Assembly: GCA_031257775.1 (NCBI GenBank)
Contig: JAIROA010000098.1
Coordinates: 1 to 44,401, forward strand
DNA from: Synergistaceae bacterium
GTDB taxonomy: Bacteria; Synergistota; Synergistia; Synergistales; Synergistaceae
Length of the DNA stretch: 44,401 nucleotides
Reading direction: 5' to 3'
Below, one piece after another: positions 1 through 8,653 of this stretch; the stretch's first letter is position 1; each line of letters begins with the position of its first letter. The position numbers were made by a program, and so were the translations under genes. The notes under the pieces are model-generated. The model was not told the DNA's origin and made no database searches. It was given only the letters and a program-made list of their open reading frames with translations.

Positions 1-177
1 CCTGGCTCAAGGGGACTCCCGTCTTCTGGCTTATGTAGACCAGAACCTCCCTCGGAAGGTATCCGAAGATATCCTGGGCCTTCTGCAAAATGGGGATCAG
101 TGTGCCTTTGGTGCTGCCAGATCCGCCAGCGTCTCGTCCAGCCTGGCGAAATCTTTCTCCGCGAGTTTTTCTCCCAT
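1..177 (-). pseudogene. NuoE-like [2Fe-2S] subunit, 5' part, frameshifted and cut by window edge
   Basis: NuoE/HndA-type proteins are thioredoxin-like [2Fe-2S] subunits of NADH dehydrogenases, electron-bifurcating hydrogenases and formate dehydrogenases. An ATG at 177..175 follows a good Shine-Dalgarno (GGAGG, 7 nt away) and reads MGEKLAEKDFARLDETLADL before meeting TGA. The adjacent frame continues without a stop to the window edge with GTLIPILQKAQDIFGYLPRE, the characteristic N-terminal helix region of NuoE. Switching frame near 113-118 (sequence GGCAGC) joins the two halves naturally, and the second frame has no start codon of its own upstream. The gap is consistent with loss of one base or of a 4-nt GGCA repeat unit, or with a sequencing error. 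The iron-sulfur cysteines would lie beyond the window. Family call fairly sure; pseudogene status uncertain. Confidence 0.6.
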
Positions 178-263
178 GGCGCTTCCTCCTTGTATTATGA
201 AGCATGGCCGTTCATTCTTGATTTAGAGTCTGGAATCGTTTGTCACGGAACTGTCAGATCAGG

Positions 264-1361
264 TCACGACTTCCCTTCGTCCATCATGCCGAAACATTCC
301 GTAAAAAATATCTGGCACTCGACGCCGTTTTTCGTGACCGCTTTTTCAAGAGCCTCATCCATAATCGGCGAAAGCAGGCGGGACTCGCAGGCAGCCCTGC
401 CGTTGACGATCACGCGGAATTTATCGTGAAGGTTTTCTATCTTTTTGTCGTATTCTGTCTTGCAGCCGACGCCCAGCAGCGACGCCTTCCCGAAATCGTC
501 TTCGCCGCCGGCGGCAAATATTTTGAGATGCGGGATATTACGCTTTTTTGGGGCCAGCCCCGAACGCACGCCCTCGATAAAATCGTCTATAAACGCATTG
601 CCGTCTATTTTCCCGCCGTCCCAGGTCTTGATGAAAAACCTTCTGTTATACCAGCAGAGCTTGCTTTCGGCGACGATAAAATCGCTTCCCCCATAACCTA
701 TATCGACCGTCTTGAGGCCGGCCGTATGCGACATGACATGTTCCGCGATTTCCGCGATGTTTTTCTTTTGTTTGGCCGATATGGCGAATACTGGCACGCC
801 GGGACAGGTTTCCTCCAGGAATTTCACAAATTTCCCGGCTTCTCCTTCATCGAGAAGGTCGATTTTATTGAGGGCGACGGCATCGGCTTCGGCCAGCTGG
901 GATCTGAGCAGATATGCTATTTCCTCCGGCAGGTTGATGTCCGCTTTTTCCGGCATGATCATGCGAAGCCTCATGGGATCCACAATTACCAGGAAGGGGG
1001 CTAATTCAAATTCCTCGTTGAATTTTTCGTGCAGCCCGTGATAAACGAAATTCAAGGCGCCCACGCCGAATCCGTGAATGTCGGACATCGTGATGTCGGC
1101 ATTTTGGACGTCCCTCAGTCTGCGGAGTTTGTCTATCAGGTTGTCTATTTGATAGCAGATGCAGCCGCCTGTAATTTCCGTTACCGAACAGCCGGTTGTC
1201 GCGGTATATTCGGCATCGACGAGGTTTTTGGCGCCAAGGTCATTGACGATGATAGCTGCTTTACCCATGTTTTTATCGATATAATCCGCCAGAGCGATCA
1301 TGGTTGTCGTCTTCCCCGCTCCCAGAAATCCGCTGACGATCATAAATTTGTTCTTTTTCAC
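264..1361 (-). CDS. CobW/HypB/UreG-family GTP-binding protein
   Basis: A P-loop GTPase of the G3E group, which handles metal ions or metal cofactors for client enzymes. The Walker A motif GFLGAGKTT is at residues 11-19. GGCICY near residue 65 resembles the CxCC-type metal-binding motif of CobW/COG0523 proteins but has Tyr where the second adjacent Cys usually sits. NKID later in the chain is the guanine-specificity motif. I chose the GTG start at 1361: GGAGGT lies 6 nt upstream, whereas the in-frame TTG at 1379 would leave this site inside the gene. The product is 365 aa, within the family range. Its neighbours are a molybdenum aldehyde oxidoreductase island, so a role in metallocofactor supply is plausible but only inferred. 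The client metal cannot be read from the sequence. Confidence 0.8.
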   Translation of the reverse strand: MKKNKFMIVSGFLGAGKTTTMIALADYIDKNMGKAAIIVNDLGAKNLVDAEYTATTGCSVTEITGGCICYQIDNLIDKLRRLRDVQNADITMSDIHGFGVGALNFVYHGLHEKFNEEFELAPFLVIVDPMRLRMIMPEKADINLPEEIAYLLRSQLAEADAVALNKIDLLDEGEAGKFVKFLEETCPGVPVFAISAKQKKNIAEIAEHVMSHTAGLKTVDIGYGGSDFIVAESKLCWYNRRFFIKTWDGGKIDGNAFIDDFIEGVRSGLAPKKRNIPHLKIFAAGGEDDFGKASLLGVGCKTEYDKKIENLHDKFRVIVNGRAACESRLLSPIMDEALEKAVTKNGVECQIFFTECFGMMDEGKS

Positions 1362-1488
1362 ATCAAGACCTCCCGGCAATAACTTTCCCGTCTGAATTTA
1401 AGGAAGCGGTGTCTGGCTTCGCAAGGGTTTTAATCGTCACCCTTTAGGCTCCTAACTATAAATCAGCGATTCCTTAAATCAGAATAAG

Positions 1489-2739
1489 CTATGCAACAGT
1501 CCCTAACAGCCTCTTGCCCAATAGTCCAGGACTCGTCTCGTCAGCTCCCGCGATCTTTATATCCACGCGAACGCAGTCTGGCAAAATATCCTCCACCAGC
1601 GTTTTCAGTTTGGATGTGTCCGAGAGCCGAAATTTCCCGGAAGCCCATACGCGCAAATTCAGCAGCAGATCGCCCCGCGGCGTAGAGGCGTGAGAAACAG
1701 AGTAATCCATAACCTGCGGGCAGGAAAACAGGGTCTCGTCCAGCTCTGGCATCGTAAGGCGCCTGCCGGGCAATTGGAGGAAGTTGCCCCTCATCCTCCA
1801 GGGAGACGAAATGCGCATGGATGTCCTGCCGCAGCCGCACGGCGCCGCGATGAAACTGGCAAAATCCCCGGTGCGGTATCTTATAAGAGGCATCCCTTTG
1901 CGGGTAAGCGTCGTAAAAACCAGCTCCCCTTCCTGCCCGGGCGGCATCGCGCCGCCGCTTCGAGGGTCGATGATTTCAAAGTACAGATCGTCATCCCTTA
2001 TGTGCAGCCCGCTCCCATGTGAACACTCCAGCGCGCCTCCATACCCCATCTCAGTTGAGCCATAGTGGTTAAACACGCGGCACCCAAAGGCCTCGCTTAT
2101 CCTCCGCTTCAGGCTGGAAGCGGCGTAATCCGCCGTCAGAAGCACCGATTCGGGGCGCGGCACGCGATTTGCCTCGGCACAGCGCTCCGCGAGCGCCATA
2201 ACCTGAACAGGAATGCCCACGATGCAATTTGGTTTGAGATTAGCCGTGAATTTTACGGCGTCGTCAGTGTCTGATATCGGCCCGTAAACGGTCGGGAATC
2301 CGCCGAAATCCATTATGCCGAGGCTCAAAAGATGAGGCACACGATATCCGCTGTCTCCGGGAAGGCATATCATGACCCGTTCGCCAGGACGCACGATCTG
2401 GCTCATTCCAAATGAAAAGTATCTGACTATGGACTGAATGTCTGCGTCGGTAAAAGCGATTCTTTTAGGAGCACCGGTGCTGCCCGACGTTTGCAGACTG
2501 ACGATTCTGGCGACGGCAATAGGATGGACACAGAGGAACTCCTCTATGCCCAAACTGAGATCCGGCTCCTCAGTAAACGGCATCCTCCTCAACTCATCGA
2601 GGGAGCGGAGGCGCAACGCCGGGCCATCAGGCAGAAATCTGGCGTAGAAGCGCGACTTCTCCCTGGCCCTGCGCAAAGTATCGTTCAGATTCTCCAGTCT
2701 GCGGTCCCTCGACTGCGGCATATTGCCCATGTCAGCCAT
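1489..2739 (-). CDS. AMP-dependent acyl-CoA ligase, phenylacetate-CoA ligase-like (DVU_1553-type)
   Basis: An adenylate-forming enzyme of the PaaK/coenzyme F390 synthetase-like branch (416 aa), which activates a carboxylic acid with ATP and transfers it to CoA. The phosphate-binding loop SLQTSGSTGAPKRI sits near residues 83-96, the motif NHYGSTEMGYGG near 226-237, and the TGD motif with a following GCGR near 290-305. The substrate is unknown; phenylacetate itself is only one possibility. The gene starts 8 bp inside the end of the upstream C-GCAxxG-C-C gene, so the two are translationally coupled; no clear Shine-Dalgarno is visible. Ligases of this kind accompany the Mop aldehyde oxidoreductase in Desulfovibrio (DVU1553), and the same partners occur here. 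It could turn the acid made by the oxidoreductase into a CoA thioester. Confidence 0.85.
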   Translation of the reverse strand: MADMGNMPQSRDRRLENLNDTLRRAREKSRFYARFLPDGPALRLRSLDELRRMPFTEEPDLSLGIEEFLCVHPIAVARIVSLQTSGSTGAPKRIAFTDADIQSIVRYFSFGMSQIVRPGERVMICLPGDSGYRVPHLLSLGIMDFGGFPTVYGPISDTDDAVKFTANLKPNCIVGIPVQVMALAERCAEANRVPRPESVLLTADYAASSLKRRISEAFGCRVFNHYGSTEMGYGGALECSHGSGLHIRDDDLYFEIIDPRSGGAMPPGQEGELVFTTLTRKGMPLIRYRTGDFASFIAAPCGCGRTSMRISSPWRMRGNFLQLPGRRLTMPELDETLFSCPQVMDYSVSHASTPRGDLLLNLRVWASGKFRLSDTSKLKTLVEDILPDCVRVDIKIAGADETSPGLLGKRLLGTVA

Positions 2740-3115
2740 CCAGGAGTTCGGAGAGTTTTTCCCACGAATCCGTTATCATGCCGGGGCAGACCCTCATGTA
2801 CGCGCTGATGTCTCCTTCAAGAATGTCTTGGCAGTTTATGCTTCCGCATGATTCCGCGAATTTCTCGTAAAACCACCCGTAGAACATGGGAAACAGTTCG
2901 GATATCCCGCGCGCGCCTTGCGCCAGGCTCAACGCGCACGCGCCCCCGGTCACTATGCCGCAGGCGTGTCCTACTCCCATGCCCATGCTGAGGCCTTTTA
3001 CCGCCCTGACCAGATGTTCGTCCTCCATCTCCATCCGCCGCAACGTCATCATCACCATAATCTGGCTGCACGTGTAACCGCGCATCGCAAGCTCGCGAAC
3101 CTCGTTCTCCGGCAT
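2732..3115 (-). CDS. C-GCAxxG-C-C family redox-type protein (DVU_1555-type)
   Basis: A 127-aa protein of the C_GCAxxG_C_C family, small cysteine-rich proteins presumed to act in redox or metal-centre chemistry. The cysteine pattern is visible: GYTCSQIM near residue 15, HACGIVTGGACALSL near 55-69, CGSINC near 92-97 and RVCPGM near 108-113. Start ATG at 3115 is preceded by GAGGTG with a 5-nt spacer. It overlaps the downstream ligase gene by 8 bp and lies 54 bp downstream of the porin stop. Members of this family neighbour the aldehyde oxidoreductase in Desulfovibrio (DVU1555). Biochemical function is not established; family assignment is fairly secure. Confidence 0.8.
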   Translation of the reverse strand: MPENEVRELAMRGYTCSQIMVMMTLRRMEMEDEHLVRAVKGLSMGMGVGHACGIVTGGACALSLAQGARGISELFPMFYGWFYEKFAESCGSINCQDILEGDISAYMRVCPGMITDSWEKLSELLDG

Positions 3116-3169
3116 GCCATCACCTCAGATCAGCATCTCTTTGCCTGCGACAACTTGATACTCATATTT

Positions 3170-4726
3170 TTAAAAGAAGACATGCGTCCGGAAACGCACC
3201 AAACTATCGTCGCCGTTACGGTCGTTTAATTCCCCGTATCCGTAGTCGATAACGTTATATGACAAATCGAACTCTATCGCTGGGCTGTAACGATATGCAA
3301 TTCCGACAGACCAGCTATTCGCGTCGTCCACCCTGTCGTTATCGAAGTCCATATAATAAAACCTTTCGTATGTCCTTAATTTCTCACTCCACTGTTGGGA
3401 GGCATGTATGCCGGCAATGATGCTCGTGCCTTCCCCATAAGGCTGGTTGTGACTCAACTCGGCCCCTGCTCTGGAGTAAGAGTATGCCCCCATGTAAGGA
3501 GGTCTGATCCAGAAAGGGTGATTCATTGATATCAGTCGAGAGTTCCAGATCATAGAGTTGTCGATTTGCCCATATTCCAGCCATAATGACGTGAATTTCA
3601 GCACATCCTGCTTAATATCGACCAACGCCCTCCAAGCAGTGGCGGAATCGTCCCCTGTAACCGCGGCCAGGCTATCCCCCTGTTTCTGGGCATAAAGGGC
3701 GCCTTTGATCGCTATGCCGTGCGTGATGTCATACATGGCGTAAATTCCATAAGTGAAAAGATCCGTATCCGTTTCGAATCCTTCTTCCAATGTCGCTTCG
3801 CTATCAGTAAGGAAACCATAACCCAGAAGGCCCGCCCTAAACTTTTCATTGAAGGAGTGATCCAAATTTGCCTGCAACGTGAATTGTTCTACCGGAACGA
3901 TGCTGTCATCGCTGCCTTTCATGCCGCCGTCGTTGTTGCGGCCTATTATGATTTTGAAGTTGGTAGCCCCCCACGTTTTTTCAAAGCGTATTTGGTTGTG
4001 CCACCAATCGCCAAACCACGCATAGTTATCTCCTTGGATAAGCCCCATCTCACGCTCCCAGTCGACCTCGTCTCTCCCAACAATCAGCGTTGAATTGCCT
4101 GGCAGTTTTATCGAAACATAATAGAGTTCCCAAAACATTTCAGGGCTTGTATTGTTCTGAAGCACGGGGCCGAGGCCAAGGCGGGTGGAAAAACTGGCCG
4201 TTTCATTTATCTTCTTGGATAAATACATGCGATACCCTCTCAGATCGAATTCATTTTTACCGGCGATAGTTCCCTCAAAATCCGAGTACCAACCGTTCTT
4301 GTCGTTGTCTTGTGTGAACTTCGCGTCAAAAAGCAATTCGCCGGAAATTTTCCAGCCACCGATGTCATTCTCTAAATTCTTAAGAGATGAGTCTATTTTT
4401 TCAGCTTTAAAGCCTATTGTGTTCAGCTCATCCTTGAACTCGGTTACCAATTTTTTCAGGAGTTCGACGTCTTCAGCAGTTGCATTTTCCATATCGACGC
4501 CAGCCAAAGCCCGCGCAATGAAAGCCGCGGTTTCATAACGGGTCACCGACTGACCTCCTCTGTAGGCGTTATCCGGAAACGCGGAGATAAGACCGCGCGA
4601 CGCCAATTGATCCACGGCATCATATGCCCAGTGATTCGAAGGGACGTCACTGAATGGGTATGCAAAGGCCGAAGAATGTCCCACAAGAACGATAAACACG
4701 ACAAAAGCGCAAAGTATCTTTCTCAA
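3170..4726 (-). CDS. SLH-domain outer-membrane porin-like protein
   Basis: A 518-aa protein with a signal peptide (residues 1-22, hydrophobic core then SSAFA), one SLH domain (residues 24-75, FSDVPSNHWAYDAVDQL and TRYETAAFIARAL), a short coiled coil (about 80-118) and a C-terminal beta-barrel of alternating polar and aromatic strands ending in ...VRFRTHVFF, with a terminal Phe as outer-membrane proteins have. This layout is that of the SLH-porins of diderm Firmicutes-like lineages, Synergistota, Thermotogae and Cyanobacteria, where the SLH domain binds periplasmic cell wall polymer and the barrel forms a pore. The start is a TTG at 4726 with AAGGG upstream. It lies between two genes of the aldehyde-oxidoreductase accessory set, which hints at a channel for the substrate, but that is inference. 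Confidence 0.9.
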   Translation of the reverse strand: MRKILCAFVVFIVLVGHSSAFAYPFSDVPSNHWAYDAVDQLASRGLISAFPDNAYRGGQSVTRYETAAFIARALAGVDMENATAEDVELLKKLVTEFKDELNTIGFKAEKIDSSLKNLENDIGGWKISGELLFDAKFTQDNDKNGWYSDFEGTIAGKNEFDLRGYRMYLSKKINETASFSTRLGLGPVLQNNTSPEMFWELYYVSIKLPGNSTLIVGRDEVDWEREMGLIQGDNYAWFGDWWHNQIRFEKTWGATNFKIIIGRNNDGGMKGSDDSIVPVEQFTLQANLDHSFNEKFRAGLLGYGFLTDSEATLEEGFETDTDLFTYGIYAMYDITHGIAIKGALYAQKQGDSLAAVTGDDSATAWRALVDIKQDVLKFTSLWLEYGQIDNSMIWNSRLISMNHPFWIRPPYMGAYSYSRAGAELSHNQPYGEGTSIIAGIHASQQWSEKLRTYERFYYMDFDNDRVDDANSWSVGIAYRYSPAIEFDLSYNVIDYGYGELNDRNGDDSLVRFRTHVFF

Positions 4727-4915
4727 GTTATCTCACCCTTCCTGTTGTACATAATGCACGTTATTGACATTTATGAGCCCAGTAACGATAACTTTCAAGG
4801 TTACAACGGCGAAATCCGACAGCCTGCTAGGAAAAAATAAAATACTGATATCGATAGATTACGCCCCAAGGCGGCTAAATTTCGTATAGGCAATTAAATC
4901 AGCGATTTCCCAATT

Positions 4916-5107
4916 TTATTTTTCTTCCAAAACTTGTTCTATTTCCGCTATTTTGCATTCCACCATCTCCTCAGAAATATACATCTGCCCGCAGGAAGGA
5001 CAACGAGGCAGTTCCTGGCTGAAATGCTGTCCCAGATAGATGAAGGTTGTTTTGCTTGGCTCAAGATAGAGATTACATTTACAACACTTCTGTTTTTTTT
5101 CAGCCAT
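4916..5107 (-). CDS. small two-CxxC redox/zinc-ribbon protein (DVU_1557-type)
   Basis: A 63-aa protein beginning MAEKKQKCCKCNLYLEP and containing two CxxC pairs (CCKC and CPSC, residues 8-11 and about 38-41), as in a zinc ribbon or rubredoxin-like fold, followed by a charged helix ending VLEEK. The ATG at 5107 overlaps the end of the upstream dicluster gene by 8 bp, so the two are co-translated. An upstream in-frame start would extend the protein into a non-conserved region, so I reject it. The size, CxxC spacing and position next to the dicluster protein match the small redox protein beside the Desulfovibrio aldehyde oxidoreductase (DVU1557). Whether it binds zinc or iron cannot be told. Confidence 0.75.
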   Translation of the reverse strand: MAEKKQKCCKCNLYLEPSKTTFIYLGQHFSQELPRCPSCGQMYISEEMVECKIAEIEQVLEEK

Positions 5108-7349
5108 GCCACACTTCCTCGATCTGAAGCCTGTGCAGGTAAGCGTTGAGCAACAGATATCCGCTTTCTGCCAATTTTTTATACTGCGCCCAAAAAGTGA
5201 TCTTGCCCTGCTGCTGATGGGCGGTATATACATCATCTTCCTCGCAGTAGAGATAAGTTCCCGACATTTCAGCGTCGTAAATAAGCTGTTTTATGTTATC
5301 TTCGAGTATCAGCCTGTGATTAAGTTTATTTTTTACCTCAGTGGACATCGTTAACTCTATATCGTCGTAGGGTTTCATTTTGGCCTCAAACTTTAATCCT
5401 TTCGTCAAGTTCGATAATTTTCCTTTCAGTGACACGCGGTTTTTTCGTCTTTGAGTAAGATCGGGCGGTTCGCGGAGTTTTCTGGAATCGTCGTCGAAAA
5501 ATAAAATATCAAAAACATGACGGGAAGGTTTCTTATGACCGGCAAAGCTATCGCGACAATTGGAGCAATAAGTGACGAACTCCAGTTCCCCCAACTTTAT
5601 GTTATGGCTCGCTATCCGCTCTACCAACCCCGGATTTGAAGAGTACGCAAGCCCGCCATATCCGCAGCATCTAGCCCACTCCCATGCGCACTCCAATTCT
5701 TTTATTTCATAACCTGAGCTTCTTATCAGCGCCCTCACGTTTTGCTGTGTTTTGGGGTCGTATTTGCTTGCGCACGGGTCGAATACAGAAACGGTTCCTA
5801 AATTTCGCTGAGGTCTCTCCGCAATAAATTCAGCCATAATATTCCAGATAGAGACCGTCTTTATTTCCGGCGCGCTGTTTTCCAGCATTTGGGCACAGTT
5901 AGGACATGAGAGTATGAAAACGGCTTTCCCTGATTCATTCCATTCAATCATTATTTTTGACAGCGCATCTTCGTGCGACGTCTTATCACCAGCCCAGTGC
6001 GCCGGCGCTCCACAGCAGCGCAAAGACAAAGCGGTCTTTTCAGACACATTTTTACACAGCCATTCGTAAGATCGGAGGACATATTCGGGCTCGGACGCTC
6101 CAACCTGACAACCGGGAAAGTAGATGTATTCGCAACAGTTGTCTCCGGCCGGAGAGATGAATAAAGACGCATCTTCGCCATTTGCGTGTTTCATGTCATT
6201 CAGCCAATAATCGTAGTAGCCATCAGGGAGGAGTTTTGATTTGCGTAGCACACGCCTAGTCTCTAAGCACAGCTGTTTAAGATCAATGCTGACGGGACAG
6301 GATTTTTCACATAACCCGCATTGTGTACAGGACATGGATGGCCTAATTCCTGTCCTCTTGTTCCATTTCATCTTATTTATAGTATCGCTGACATTTATCA
6401 TGAGTTTTTTAGCGCTAAGGCCATGCCAAGCGAGCATTTCACAAACTTCCCGGCAGTTTTCGCACGAACATAGCACACACCGGCCAGCTTCTGACTTTGC
6501 ATCATTCTGCGTCCATTTGGATGCTTCGGCCGGAATCACCTGGGGCGCCTGCGGGATCGTCTGTGGCGATGGCCGGAATTTACAGTCTGCCTGTTTTTTT
6601 TCAGGTGCGCGCGCTACGCCTCTGTTTACATAATCCTCTATCACATAAGAAAACAGTATGCCTTGTCGAATTGCCTCAAGTGGCGCCAAGTTTGATTCAA
6701 AACGAGGCTGGGCGTAAAACACCCCATCGCTGTAATACTTCTCCTCCCAGCCTGACATTTGGTATGTTATCAGCGAAGCGTCGTAACCGTGGTTGTCAAA
6801 ACGCGTGATCTCCCTGCCGGTCGAAACGGTAAGATATTTGAGCTCAGAGAGAGCCGCCATTTCTTCTTCTAGCACTTCACGAGGCAACCTGCCACGGACT
6901 AATTCCCATATGCCCCCTCCCAGACGATCATTCCTTTCGGCTAGCTCAGTATCGTAGCCGCGTCCCGCAAGCTTCACGGCGCAAGCGATTCCTAAGAGTC
7001 CGCCGCCAGCTATAAGAACCCGTTTTTTCTTTTCCGGAATGAAAAACGCCTCGGCAGTTTTGCCTCTTCTTTGGCGCCAGCAAAACATTTCTAGTTCACG
7101 CAACGAAACAGGCGTATCGATCTCACTACGCACGCAGGCTTTTTTGCATGGCTCATCGCATATATGACACACGATTCCAGGAAAGACGGCAAAATTCCTG
7201 AAAATTTTATACGCCGACTTAAACAGGCCCGTATTGATCTTTCTAATCATATCCCTCACGTCAAGCCCCAAAGGACAAGCGCACTCGCATGGTGCGGGCG
7301 TATCTGCGACACAGTCATGCTGCCTATCTATCATCGACACGATATCCAC
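5100..7349 (-). CDS. pyridine nucleotide-disulfide oxidoreductase-like / dicluster iron-sulfur / CCG-domain protein
   Basis: A 749-aa multidomain electron-transfer protein. In order: a GltD-like N-terminal iron-sulfur region (PCECACP near residues 20-26, CHICDEPCKKAC at 61-72); a Rossmann FAD motif AGGGLLGIACAV at 114-125; a 2x[4Fe-4S] region (CVLCSCENC, then CTQCGLCEKSCP); and two CCG-type segments like those of HdrD/GlpC (CCGAPAHW and CCGYGGLAY). The C-terminal 130 residues are a charged domain without cysteines. Only one dinucleotide-binding motif is obvious; the second one usual in GltD is not seen, so NAD(P)H binding is doubtful. The GTG start at 7349 has GGGAGGAG 7 nt upstream. This domain order is that of the protein beside the Mop aldehyde oxidoreductase, presumably its electron acceptor, which is inference. 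Confidence 0.85.
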   Translation of the reverse strand: MDIVSMIDRQHDCVADTPAPCECACPLGLDVRDMIRKINTGLFKSAYKIFRNFAVFPGIVCHICDEPCKKACVRSEIDTPVSLRELEMFCWRQRRGKTAEAFFIPEKKKRVLIAGGGLLGIACAVKLAGRGYDTELAERNDRLGGGIWELVRGRLPREVLEEEMAALSELKYLTVSTGREITRFDNHGYDASLITYQMSGWEEKYYSDGVFYAQPRFESNLAPLEAIRQGILFSYVIEDYVNRGVARAPEKKQADCKFRPSPQTIPQAPQVIPAEASKWTQNDAKSEAGRCVLCSCENCREVCEMLAWHGLSAKKLMINVSDTINKMKWNKRTGIRPSMSCTQCGLCEKSCPVSIDLKQLCLETRRVLRKSKLLPDGYYDYWLNDMKHANGEDASLFISPAGDNCCEYIYFPGCQVGASEPEYVLRSYEWLCKNVSEKTALSLRCCGAPAHWAGDKTSHEDALSKIMIEWNESGKAVFILSCPNCAQMLENSAPEIKTVSIWNIMAEFIAERPQRNLGTVSVFDPCASKYDPKTQQNVRALIRSSGYEIKELECAWEWARCCGYGGLAYSSNPGLVERIASHNIKLGELEFVTYCSNCRDSFAGHKKPSRHVFDILFFDDDSRKLREPPDLTQRRKNRVSLKGKLSNLTKGLKFEAKMKPYDDIELTMSTEVKNKLNHRLILEDNIKQLIYDAEMSGTYLYCEEDDVYTAHQQQGKITFWAQYKKLAESGYLLLNAYLHRLQIEEVWHG

Positions 7350-7381
7350 CGCGCGGCTCCTCCCACTCTGGCCCCGTTGTT

Positions 7382-7424
7382 TGCGGCAGCACCCGCTGTT
7401 TTACTGTGCGCAGGCGCTGCCGCA
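7382..7424. other. inverted repeat between alcohol dehydrogenase and dicluster gene
   Basis: Perfect 9-bp arms TGCGGCAGC (7382-7390) and GCTGCCGCA (7416-7424) flank a 25-nt loop in the 98-bp gap between the two minus-strand genes. No T-run follows on either strand, so it is not a textbook terminator. It may act as a transcript processing or stability element that sets different expression of the two genes. Confidence 0.4.
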
Positions 7425-7447
7425 GAGCTGAGAGCATTCGTAGCAAG

Positions 7448-8611
7448 CTAGCAATATTCGTCGAAGGCTTCTGCCATCAAACCCTCGAAATCCTTTACAC
7501 CGAGACCTGGCTTCGGAGAAAACATCATGCATACATCGTTGGGCATGTGTTTTGCGCACTCGACGGCCTTTTCTTTGGTCAGCTTGAGATCCGTGAAAGT
7601 GGGGAATTTGACAAGTTTAAAGAACTTAAGCATTTCGTCGTGCATTAAATTGCCCAGACCTTCCGGAGAAATATTCTCGTCGAAGCTGATCCCCCAAGCT
7701 TCCGCAACCTTTTTGGTTTCTTCCGGCAGCCACTTAGCGTACCATCTGAACAGCTGAGGCAGTGCCAAACCACAGCCCGCGCCATGCGGTATATGGCACA
7801 GCGTCCCTATTGTGTGGCCAACAACGTGGGTCAGGTGGCAGTTCGAACCTCCCATGGTAGTGCCTCCGAAATAAGCGGATAGCGCAAGATTGCCCCTAAT
7901 TTGAACATCTTTAGGATTGGCTTCGAGCTTTGGCAAGTTTTTCGCGATCAACGAAATGCCTTTTGCGCCAAACGTCCCTCCTATCGGGTCAGGGGCGTTC
8001 GAAACAAGGCTGTCAACGCAGTGCGTCAAAGCGTCTACGGCGCAGCATACCGACGGGGCATGAGGCATACCTGTATAAAGGACCGGATCTATGATCGCGA
8101 GATCCGGCGATGCCTGAAACACTCCGGCTTTAAAACCTACGTGATTTCTGGTGTCTGTGACAACCCCGCCGCCGGTAACTTCGCTGCCGGTCCCAGCCGT
8201 GGTTGGGATCGCGATAAGCGGAAGCGCCGGACCGGGAATCGGGTTAGGCGCAAACCAATTGTTTATTGGAGGCTCGTTGTTCATGAGTACGTTAATGCCC
8301 TTCGCCGTGTCGATTGAGCTGCCCCCGCCAACACCGACGAATCCGTCTACCTTCTTTTCCCTTGCGAATTCTCCGCCCTCGTCTATTATATAATCCGGCG
8401 GGTCGGACATGACTTTTCCGAACTCTTCTACGGCCAGACCGGCGTTTTTCAGGCTGGAAACGATGGGTTCGATAATGCCGGCATTCTTGACCCCTTGATC
8501 GTAAACGACCAGAACCTTCTTGCACCCGAGTTTAGCCATCTCTTCTCCAATTTTTTCGGATGCCCCTACGCCATAATACGCTTTTCTCGCCCCTGGGAAA
8601 AATGTAACCAA
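7448..8611 (-). CDS. iron-containing alcohol dehydrogenase
   Basis: A group III (Fe-ADH) NAD(P)-dependent dehydrogenase of about 387 aa that interconverts primary alcohols and aldehydes. The nucleotide-binding GVGGGSSIDTAKG segment lies near residue 100, PTTAGTGSEVTGGGV near 140, and the iron ligands are seen in DALTHCVDS, NCHLTHVVGHTIG and HIPHGAGCG. The start is ambiguous: a GTG at 8620 abuts GGAGG with no spacer, while the TTG at 8611 lies 9 nt beyond it, so I prefer the TTG. It sits 33 bp downstream of the SDR gene and upstream of the dicluster gene on the same strand. With the aldehyde oxidoreductase it could form an alcohol-to-acid route. Confidence 0.93.
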   Translation of the reverse strand: MVTFFPGARKAYYGVGASEKIGEEMAKLGCKKVLVVYDQGVKNAGIIEPIVSSLKNAGLAVEEFGKVMSDPPDYIIDEGGEFAREKKVDGFVGVGGGSSIDTAKGINVLMNNEPPINNWFAPNPIPGPALPLIAIPTTAGTGSEVTGGGVVTDTRNHVGFKAGVFQASPDLAIIDPVLYTGMPHAPSVCCAVDALTHCVDSLVSNAPDPIGGTFGAKGISLIAKNLPKLEANPKDVQIRGNLALSAYFGGTTMGGSNCHLTHVVGHTIGTLCHIPHGAGCGLALPQLFRWYAKWLPEETKKVAEAWGISFDENISPEGLGNLMHDEMLKFFKLVKFPTFTDLKLTKEKAVECAKHMPNDVCMMFSPKPGLGVKDFEGLMAEAFDEYC

Positions 8612-8653
8612 ATCAATCACCCTCCAATCTATTTTTTATCGATGTTGCGGCAG

